A stretch of DNA of 64,000 bases, taken from NCBI GenBank assembly GCA_050084985.1, contig JBITNC010000002.1:37944001-38008000 (forward strand), given 5' to 3'. This DNA comes from Nageia nagi. Lineage: Eukaryota > Pinophyta. The notes under the pieces are model-generated. The model was not told the DNA's origin. It ran no database searches and saw only the letters and a program-made list of their open reading frames with translations. A program made the position numbers and the translations under genes. Positions 56,001-64,000 of the stretch are shown one piece after another; positions within the stretch are counted from its first letter, which is position 1; each line of letters opens with the position of its first letter.

Positions 56001-56815
56001 CCTAAATCCTAAACTTTACACCCTAAACCTTAAATCCTAAACCCTAAACATAAACTCAAAATCCTACATCATAAACCCTAAACCCTACACCCTACATCTT
56101 AAACCCTAAACCCTGCATCATACATCCTAAACCTCAAACACTAAACCCTATAACATAAACCATAAACCTTAAACCCTACATCCTACATCCTAAACCTTAA
56201 ACCCTACATCATAAACCTTAAACCTTAAACCCTACATACTAAATATTAAACCTTAAACCCTAAATCCTAAACCTTATAACATAAATGATAAACCCTAAAC
56301 CCTACATATTAAACCCTAAACCCTATATCTTAAACCCTAAATCTTAAATTCTAAACCATAAACCCTACATCCTATCACCTTCATTATAAACCATACATCC
56401 TAAACCTTAAACCCTAAACCATAAAATTTAAACTCTAAATCCTAAACCCTATGTTTAACCCTAAACTGTAAACCCTACATCTTAAACCCTAAACCCTACA
56501 TTTACCCTAAATTCTAAACCCTATAATATAAACCATAAACCCTGAACCCTACATCCTAAACCATAAACCCTAAACCCTTCATCATAAACCCTAAACCCTA
56601 CATCCTAAACCATAAACCCTAAACCCTTCATCATAAACCCTAAACCCTACATCTTAAACCTTAATCCCTAAACCTTAAACCCTACATCCTAAACCCTAAA
56701 ACCTAAACCTTAAATCCTAAAGCCTACTTTTAACCCTAAATGTAAACCTAAAATCCTACATCCTAAACCTTAAACCCTAAACTCTTCATCTTAAACCTTT
56801 AACCCTAAACTTTTA
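56001..56815. repeat. Degenerate CCCTAAA array, right part
   Basis: Continuation of the array at 37425-38882 after removal of Copia B, with the same composite words (CCCTACATCCTAAACC, CATAAACCCTAAACCC). It ends about 90 bases before the first coding-like exon of the forward-strand CACTA genes. Confidence 0.95.
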
Positions 56816-56906
56816 ACTTAAATTCCATTATTTCTAATTGTATTGCTCAATGTTGAAGTAGGTTAGTGACATTATTATCGACATCATCATTAGCTTTGTG
56901 ATTAAT

Positions 56907-57234
56907 ATGTTAAGGGTTAGAAGGGATGATGACATCTCATCTGATGATAATCCTATACCACCATTAATTTATGAGAGGACATATATTTCATCATCAGATG
57001 ATGAAGACCAAATAGCACCAAACATTCATCCTAGACGAATAGACATATCTTTAGATGAAAATAAGGTATATATTATGAATGTATACTCAAATTTTATTTG
57101 ATAAGTAGAAATTTAAAATCAATTAAATTTTCACTTTTATAAAATTATATAGTTTTATTACTTATATAATATTGTGGATAATATTACAAGATCGTATTCA
57201 ATCTTCATCTTCAAATGATGATGATGATTGTGAA
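56907..57234 (+). pseudogene. Acidic N-terminal exon(s) of the forward-strand CACTA gene
   Basis: The ATG at 56907 opens MLRVRRDDDISSDDN, continues YISSSDDEDQIAPNIHP and ends DENK at a donor GTATAT (57066). A likely second small exon near 57191-57234 reads DRIQSSSSNDDDDCE. Both are acidic and serine-rich. I recognise no family. It may be the start of the SET-like gene or of TNP2. The phase between the two exons does not fit cleanly. Confidence 0.5.
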
Positions 57235-57324
57235 GTAATTAATTAGCATGCATAACTATTTAATTTAATTTTCAATTTTTTCATGAAAGATTTTCTTATT
57301 TGTATTTATGTTTATATTAGACCT

Positions 57325-57722
57325 AGAAAAAATTCTTATTAACCTCAATTAAGTCTTCAATTGGAAGAGATAAAGTAGCCATATAGTTGTATCCAATAGG
57401 ATGTGCATTTCCAGGAGCTGAACCAATGGATGAAAATACGATAGAAGGATTTAGTGACCCTATCACTCTTTATTACATAGCACTTATTGTATGTGGTTGT
57501 TCAAGATGTAAGGGTTGGCAAAAACATCAAAGGGGAGATGTACAAATACATTATTATGAAATTGATGGTCTACTTAATATAAAGGGAGAATTACCTCCTA
57601 CAGTTAAGAAATATCATGTTGGTCCAGTTGAACCTACTAGATGTGTTGAACATCTAAAAGATAATGTTAGGGATAAAATGCCAAAATATGTAGATTCATC
57701 ACATGAATATATATCAAAATAA
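57325..57722 (+). pseudogene. Unidentified 111-residue open segment with CxC-C motif
   Basis: From 57387 the frame is open: CAFPGAEPMDENTIEGFSDP, then IALIVCGCSRCKGWQKHQRG and DVQIHYYEIDGLL, then TVKKYHVGPVEPTRCVEHLK. The CGCSRC...DVQIHYYE layout faintly recalls the N-terminal transposase-associated domain of CACTA TNP2 proteins (CPCxxC followed by a V..H....G segment), but the match is weak. An acceptor-like TTATATTAG precedes it at about 57325. Confidence 0.4.
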
Positions 57723-57789
57723 TATACAAGAATAATAAATGAATGATGAATTCATAGATTATAGCTACCAAATGTTGAGCCAGTTGAGC

Positions 57790-58440
57790 TACCAGATGAG
57801 AGTGTTGGTGATTTGCATTTAACACCTAATGTTGTACATTTATACAAATCTACCTATGACCGCAAGGCACATGGTGCATGGTTAATTAGAAAACCTTTTC
57901 CAAAAGCTTATGAATAATTTAATTATTATGGTCATTCATATATGATTAAATCTTCTAATACCTAATACAAGCATGGATTTGTTTATATTATCAAATATAC
58001 GAGTTCATGCATTCATTGAAAAAGAACCATTAATGCTTGCATTTTATGGGCCAATTTACAATATAATGGAATACATAATATTAACATCATATTTCTTTAG
58101 TATGGCTAAATATGCTATTTATGGAAATTTAACATCACAAACAAAAGATGTAGAATGTATGTACATTAATGGTCAACCGAAGATACATGGAAACATTACA
58201 AAATATATAAATAGCTCTAGAGGCATAGGTAATTTAGCAAATTGTATTTTTATGGAATATGAAAATGATAAATATGATTTTATGCCTAAAAAAAATGAAA
58301 AGTCTTATAGGTGTGGCTCCTATTATAACTCTAAACCCTGGTGATGAGATCTTAGTCCATTACAACATCAATAAACATATTCTAGCACATAAGAGACATA
58401 TGGATTCAAGAGATCCAAATGTATTTATTAAAACAAGATA
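57790..58440 (+). pseudogene. SET-domain (lysine methyltransferase-like) segment in the CACTA
   Basis: 57807-57916 reads VGDLHLTPNVVHLYKSTYDR, then KAHGAWLIRKPFPKAYE, comparable with the first SET strands. From 57973 an open 123-residue piece ends with KIHGNITKYINSSRGIGNL, ANCIFMEYEND. After a one-base frame change, GVAPIITLNPGDEILVHYN follows. HGNxxxYIN and GDEILVHYN are the two conserved SET motifs (the NHS pseudoknot and the GEEL-x-x-Y motif). SET domains transfer methyl groups to protein lysines. The segment lies between acidic exons and TNP2 on the same strand. Whether it was a separate gene or the front of TNP2 cannot be told. It is now frameshifted. Confidence 0.65.
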
Positions 58441-58479
58441 AAAGTGTAAAGAAAAAGGAGATTACAATAGAAATTTAAT

Positions 58480-58745
58480 AATGTTTATAGTGCTAGGCAT
58501 GCAGTTATGACTTTAGACTATGTTATTTGCTATTTTGTTGAAGATCCTTAAGGGAGGTTGCTTGTTGAAGAATATAATTATTGGAATTGTTGATATATTT
58601 TTACTTAAAATCATGTTATTTGTGCAATTTTTACTTAAAATTACGTACTTTTTAAAGTTATTGATATATAATTATTGGATATTACAAATACTTATTAAAG
58701 TTATTTTTTTTAACATATTAACTATTTGTGATAACTAATTTCATA
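58480..58745 (+). other. Linker between SET-like segment and TNP2
   Basis: A short piece near 58510-58585 reads VMTLDYVICYFVEDP, stop, GRLLVEEYNYW, which is protein-like but unrecognised. The remainder is AT-rich and probably intronic. Confidence 0.35.
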
Positions 58746-58760
58746 GGCACATCATTGCAG

Positions 58761-61700
58761 TAAATACATAAGATGATTCAAATACAATATCTTATACACC
58801 AATCTTAAATCGAAAAAATATTCATTGGAAAAAAAGGAAGCAACTAAAGAATATATTAAGTAAGGATGCATATGTAGAATTCATTACAAATCCAAATCCA
58901 ATGGTTTTTATTCAACTCATGAATTTAGATAGTGAAAATGATGAAAGACATTATAACGCTCATGATCAACAACAAAATGCAATGCATGATTTATTTCAAT
59001 CAATCTATACATATGAAAATGATACAAATGTAGACATGAATGATAATCCTTATGCACATGGTGATGGAAGAGGAGGTGATTTAGAAAATGATAACATGTA
59101 TGTTGCTGCCAAAACACCTTTATACAATGGAGCATCTATTTCCAAGTTGGAAGCCCTCCTACTTATCATGAATATAAAGGTTAAAAATGGATGGTCAAAT
59201 ACAATTGTCAATGATCTTCTAAAGTATGTCTTTATTTTTATAATTTTTTTCATTTTTGTAAATTTATTGAATATTTTTCAAACTTTGTTTATCATATACA
59301 TAATAATGTTATGGTCTAATTTGTATTATAGGTTACTAAATGAAAAACTACTTCCAAGTGACAATGTCATCCCTTATTCATGTATAAAAGCACAAAAAAT
59401 TTTGAAGGATGTAGGAGTACCATGTGTTTCATACCATGCTTGTATTAATGATTGCATATTATATAGAGGACAATATGAAAAATTGAGTGTATGTCCAAAG
59501 TGTGGTGCAAATAGATATCGTCTAAGAACTATAGGAAAAAATGTTCCTTTGAGGGTTGTTCATCATCTTCCAATTATTGATAGATTCATTACAAGGTATT
59601 CACTTGCATAGTATATGGATTGGCATGCAAAAAATAGAAGTGAAGATGATGTATTACGCATTTCTAAAGATTCCAGATCAATGAAACATATAGAAAATAT
59701 GTGGCCTAATAAATTTTGAGATGAACTTAGAAGTCTCATGTTGGGTTTAGCAATTGATGGTGTCAATCCATATTCCATACAATTATCTAATTATTCAGAG
59801 TGGCCTAGTGTTATAGTCAATTATAACATACCTCCATGGATGTCTTTTAAAAAATAATATTTAGTGTTAACTCTTTTAGTTTCTATACCAAATCAGGTGA
59901 AAAATATGGATATCTACCTTGAACCATTAATTGACGACCTGATGCAATTATGGAATGGAATTCTGAATGTGATTAGCATAAGTAGACCCATCCAACAAAG
60001 ATCATTCACATTGTATGGCATACTATGTTGGACTATACATGATTATCCAAGTCTTAGTGTTTATTTAGGTATGTATATATAATTTCTATTACATTTACTT
60101 TTATATTAAAATAATAAATTATAAATATTTAATTTCCTAAAATTATATATAGTAATTATTTTCTGATAAAAATGTATTGCAAGCTTGCATACAAAAGGTT
60201 ATCATGCTTGTCCGTGATGTACAGAAAATCTCACAGCAAGATATTCAAAACACTTGCAGAAGATGGAATACCTTTACCATAAAAAATATTTACCATTATA
60301 TCATGAGTTTTGAAATATGAAATCATAGTTTAATGGTCAAATTGATCACACTAAAACTCCAAAATATGCATCTCCTTTGGATTGGTTGAAAAAATACCAA
60401 GAAAGTGAAGAAAAATATTGGATAAAAGCCTTTGAGGAAGGTATTGCTGAAGACTCAGAGGATGTTATTGTTAAAAAAGATGACTTACCTCAAGGTAAAA
60501 TTTAATAAAATACTATATCAAATATTCTATTTAACATGTCATTAATTCAAATATTTTATCAATCAAATGTTTACATTTGCATATGTTTTTAGGTATGAAC
60601 AAATTGTCCATATTTTATAATCTTCCATACTGTAAGGATTTATTAGTAACATATTTATTTGATCATATGCATATTGTAAAGAATGTTGCATCTTCTTTAT
60701 ACTAGTATACAATAAGCAAAGAATCAGATAGTATTCAACTAAGATATGACTTAAAGATTACCAAAATAAAATGTACCTTTTAGGTAACTAAAATTCAAAT
60801 GGAACAACAAATGCACTTTTTCTAGCCTCATTGCTTATGATCAAAGATGAAGTGAACATTCTACACAATCTTGTTAAAGCCATTAAAATACCAATAGGAT
60901 ATGCATCATCTCTAAGAAAAGTATTCATAGTTGATGGGAAAATAATAGGATTGAAGTCTCATGATTATCACAACTTATTAAAGGTATTCTCATATTATAT
61001 GCATATCAAAATCTTCATATATATTTTATTCATCTATATTTTGATTAATATAAATTTTTCTACAAATTAATTTTCCACTTGCAATTCATGGATATATGAC
61101 TTTACCAGTTAATTTAAGATACACAATTGGTTGATTATCATTATTTCTAAGGTATTTAATGTTATTTACGATACTGTTCAATGAAAATATATAAGGCATT
61201 TATTATTGTTTTGTAGTTTTCAATATATTTTTAATACATTTGATGATATTAATTATCTTTTTATAAATAGGTGGTTGACTTCAAAAGAAATACATGTCAA
61301 TCAAATCCCTAAATGATGAAGAGAAATTATGAAAATTGTTTGTAAAATTGAAAAAGAAATGCTTGTTGCTTTTATGGATATACAAGTTCATCTATTGATC
61401 CACCTAGTAGATAATATTGAAATAACAAATGTTTTAAGTACTAGAAACATATTTTTGGTGGAAAGATTTTTAGAAGTAATTAAAGGATTTGTTAGACAAA
61501 AGTCAAGATCGAAAGGATCTAGGTTTGAGGGATATATTGTGCAAAAGTCTTTTTTTATGTAAGTGAATTTCTATCTCAAATTCATGATTCAACTCCAATG
61601 ATATGGTTACAAGCAAACAAATATAATGATGAATTAAAAGGGGATATTTTAGAAATAAATAAGAGATTATATGCTCTTAATAAAGGTACTAACTACATTA

Positions 61701-62672
61701 TAAATAATAGTAATTTATATAAGTACTATGTACGTGCAATTTTGATTTAATCTAATCAATAATTACTAAAAAGTTCATTTTATATCTTCAAAAAAATTAT
61801 AGATTGTGACATATATGAATCTATAAACCATTTTATCATGATGAATATGGAGTGTTGTAAAGAATGGATTGAAATGTATGAAAGTAAAAGAAAAGTAATT
61901 CCAACACAACATATTTTATTTCATAGTGAACATCTAAGGAGAATACCTATACCTCCACATTTAAGAGATGAATATTGGCCAAAAGAGTGTCCAAAGTCAT
62001 GGATAAAGCAAGCAATTGAAGAGAACTTAGTTGAAGGTGCATAAGAAAAAACCTACAAAGATACTTTAAATATATCTGATGGATGTAATTATTCATTAAT
62101 TCTTATATACCTAAGTTTAAATATTTTTTATAATATAGATATTGTTAATATAGATATAATATTTGCACCAATATAACATTTACATAAAAATGTGTACAGG
62201 CATTATCTTTTCTTCCAATGTGAGCATGTGGTCAACACTTCATAATTGAAAAGAAAGATAGTTATAGAATGACCTTTAACTGTGAAGTGATGGCTAATTT
62301 TGATCAAGCAAATTGTGTAAGTACAAAAGATACAAACTTGATAGAAGGAAAAATATAATATGTTGAAAAAACTTAAGAAATCATACAATTGAATTTTATA
62401 TTATTCAAATGTGTAGTATTCAAATGTAAATGGTTTAAAGGATTTGTAAATAGAAGAACAACATTACATGACATACCTAGTGATTATTATGCATTCGATT
62501 CTATACAATATTTACCTCAAGAAAAATAGCCATATGTTTTACCACAACATTGTAGTCAAATATTTTTTTTCCATATGTACTAGATAAAAAGATGTTGTTT
62601 GCAATTGATTATGATCCAAGAGAGAAACATGTTGTACTTATTCTTGATGAAAATGATAACAATGATGATTAA
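58761..62672 (+). pseudogene. TNP2 transposase of the CACTA element, about eight exons, decayed
   Basis: Exons with matching splice phases include 58761-59223, 59332-60068, 60153-60494, 60593-60983, about 61068-61151, 61271-61685, 61803-62044 and about 62200-62672. TNP2 signatures in order: LEALLLIMNIKVKNGWSNTI; VSYHACINDCILYRGQYEKL with CPKCGANRYR; LMLGLAIDGVNPYS and IVNYNIPPWM; a KGYHACP knuckle and KKYLPLYHEF; FDHMHIVKNVASSL; GLKSHDYHNLL; QVHLLIHLVDNIE with FLVERFLEVIKGFVRQK; and a C-terminal segment like DUF4216 (VVFKCKWFKG). Exon 59332-60068 has only three stops. TNP2 cuts the element at its CACTA ends. The full family length is represented. Confidence 0.9.
62200..62672 (+). pseudogene. 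DUF4216-like C-terminal exon of TNP2 gene
   Basis: It reads HFIIEKKDSYRMTFNCEVM, then after stops CVVFKCKWFKGFVNRRTTLH, and the last piece reads DYDPREKHVVLILDENDNND with a stop at 62670. This domain normally follows the tnp2 and DUF4218 parts in plant CACTA transposases. Its function is not known. The stops fall where glutamine is expected. Confidence 0.7.
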
Positions 62673-63292
62673 AATATTACATGTACATTTGAGTAATTAA
62701 CCATTATATATATTGATCTCTTTAGTGGTTTGAGGTTGACTTGCATATGAATTTGAATTATAATATTTTTTTGAATGTTTTGAATTTTGTAGATCACTTC
62801 CAATCAATTACATATTATATATATTACACATATTACATGCATTTTCATGTTTAATATGTTCAATCAATTCCATATGTAGTCATTTCAAATGTGAAAATGT
62901 ATATACATGCTTGTGGTCAATTTAATATTGGCATACCATGTTAGGGTTCTTTTCCTAGCCTTTCACTTAAGACATCATTATTTTCTTGGGTCACCATGGG
63001 CACTAGGAAGTAGAGAACATAGGATGGACATGAGATATTCTTCATCAATTGGATGTAACATTAACATGATGGATCATACAATAAAATTCATAGTAAAACA
63101 TGTGTCATTCAAAATGTCAAAATAAATTTTAAACTTCAACTAAAGAGTCATTTCAAATATCAATCAAAACATCAAAAATACTATGTAAAATGTGTTGATA
63201 CATGCATCATGTAATGCATAAATCTAAGCATCAACATTCAAACAAAATTTAGTTTTGATGTAGACTTGCAATCCCTGATGCATAAATCATCA
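62673..63292. other. CACTA right subterminal region
   Basis: Non-coding. It has scattered GCATCAAC and TTGATGC words near 63150-63300 that echo the left subterminal repeats. Nothing else was recognised. Confidence 0.45.
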
Positions 63293-63346
63293 AAGAGCAT
63301 TTTTTTAATGCCTTGAATGACATAAAATGACTAAAATGTACTAATG
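63293..63346 (-). repeat. CACTA right terminal inverted repeat
   Basis: The reverse complement starts CATTAGTACATTTTAGTC and aligns with 29285-29338, including ACATTT, ATTTTAT and TCATNCAA words. The first bases CACTA have decayed to CATTA. It is followed by TTG (63347-63349). Confidence 0.8.
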
Positions 63347-64000
63347 TTGTGACATTTATATCATTCCATAGTGAAATCTATCAAAGGAGTAAAATTATTT
63401 TTATGCATGAAATTTATTAGCTAAGTATTCATTCTACAAAATGTCATCTTATGACCAAAAGAAATGTGTTTATAACAATAGCTATAAAATTGATTTTCAT
63501 AATTAGAATAGGAATTGACAAAATTGTCATGCTGATAAACTTCGCTTGTTGTCCATCTTGGCATTCTCCTCACTTTCTTGTCAACTTTGATGAAACCATC
63601 ACTACTAGCTTCTTGAGTGTCTCTAGATTGATTATTGTTTACCTCCTATTTCTTTTCACTATCAAATTGAGTGTCAGTTGATTCAATGTTGGGTAGTCAT
63701 TGTTCAACTGCACTTGAGATTTTTGTTGACTCAAATTCCAAACCAAACTTTATAGTTAGATTTATTTGGGCTCTCGACATATAATCAAATCACTTTAAGC
63801 TAGCTTTGAACAAACTTAATACTTTTCTTTCCTTGTTGAGATAATCTCTCAATTTCTTATCTTAAAGTAATAATTTCCTTTTCCAAGTTGTGATAAATGT
63901 CTATTTTATCAATCAACTAGACTTGTAGGGCTTCTTTAGTTGCCTTGAATTATTGTAATTGAACTTTCATTTCTTCAATTTCATCATTAGTATTATTTAA
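63347..64000 (-). pseudogene. Copia A gag (C-terminal part), continues beyond the window
   Basis: Reading from 64000 leftwards: a coiled-coil-like stretch (EALQV, stop, LIDKIDIYHNLEKEIITLR, then EIERLSQQ, 63950-63820) resembles the leucine/glutamate-rich coil in plant Copia gag. It is followed by FIKVDKKVRRMPRW, and a first zinc knuckle, YCYKHISFGHKMTFC (about 63490-63440), in which one cysteine is histidine. It ends with YKCHN (about 63370-63352), the first half of a second knuckle. The other half is at 29281-29260, beyond the CACTA element. The element's 5' LTR lies outside the window to the right. Confidence 0.85.

Larger units (their letters stand above)
29285..63346. mobile_element. CACTA (En/Spm) transposon with nested insertions, TSD TTG
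   Basis: The left end starts CACTACTACATTT. The right end, read on the reverse strand, starts CATTAGTACATTT. The two ends align as imperfect inverted repeats over about 54 bases (19 of the first 26 match). The 3-bp duplication typical of CACTA elements is TTG (29282-29284 and 63347-63349). The element carries a TNPA-like gene (reverse), a TNP2 gene (forward), subterminal repeats at the left end, and satellite arrays between the genes. The span is 34.06 kb. Removing Copia B with Gypsy B (17.1 kb) and the solo LTR leaves about 16.5 kb. Continuity is independently proved by the split Copia A gag. Confidence 0.9.

Noticed and set aside
1-64000. tRNA, rRNA, snRNA or microRNA genes
   Set aside because: I looked for tRNA-like T-arm motifs and obvious rRNA words while reading and saw none. 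A covariance-model scan would be needed to exclude small RNAs.

Overview
The window reads as nuclear DNA of a land plant with a very large, transposon-filled genome. It is AT-rich and CpG-poor, with no bacterial gene organisation. It contains plant-type LTR retrotransposons (Copia and Gypsy), an L1-type LINE with a C-terminal RNase H, a CACTA (En/Spm) DNA transposon, relics of pentatricopeptide-repeat (PPR) genes, and degenerate Arabidopsis-type telomere motifs (CCCTAAA). A gymnosperm or a similarly large plant genome fits best, but I cannot name the species. No intact host gene was found. Almost every coding region carries stops and frameshifts.

Layout from the left. Positions 1-3860 hold several decayed PPR fragments, two of them related direct copies. 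At 4262-5827 is an internally deleted Copia element whose ATTTT target-site duplication (TSD) is still intact. Most of 5833-9079 is unassigned. A LINE occupies about 9080-14845 (ORF1, then ORF2 with endonuclease, RT, zinc-binding and RNase H segments). It is cut by a complete reverse-strand Gypsy element, 14846-20983 (TSD GAGAT). A solo Copia LTR follows at 21003-21481 (TSD TAGTT). From about 22.4 kb to 29.28 kb lies the 3' part of a reverse-strand Copia element (Copia A): a minisatellite-rich 3' region, then RNase H, RT, integrase and a tandemly duplicated protease segment. Its gag lies more than 34 kb away, at 63.35-64.0 kb.

The reason for that split is the central result. A CACTA element at 29285-63346, with imperfect ~54-bp terminal inverted repeats and a 3-bp TTG duplication, is inserted inside the second gag zinc knuckle of Copia A. 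Without its own passengers it is about 16.5 kb. It carries two divergently oriented genes: a seven-exon TNPA/Ptta-like gene on the reverse strand (31738-30105) and a multi-exon TNP2 transposase on the forward strand (58761-62672). Upstream of TNP2 lies a SET-domain-like segment (57790-58440). Between the two genes are long arrays built from degenerate telomere motifs, one of them with a ~300-bp higher-order unit.

The CACTA has taken further insertions. A solo Copia LTR (31742-32212, TSD ATGAT) sits exactly on the TNPA start codon. A complete Copia element (Copia B, 38883-56000) lies inside the telomere-like array (flanks CCTAA). Copia B's 3' LTR is in turn split by a Tat-like Gypsy element (Gypsy B, 47314-55549, TSD GTAAG). 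Insertion order: Copia A, then CACTA, then Copia B and the solo LTR, then Gypsy B. All boundaries were read by eye from repeats and TSDs. Family names rest on recognised motifs, not on database searches.
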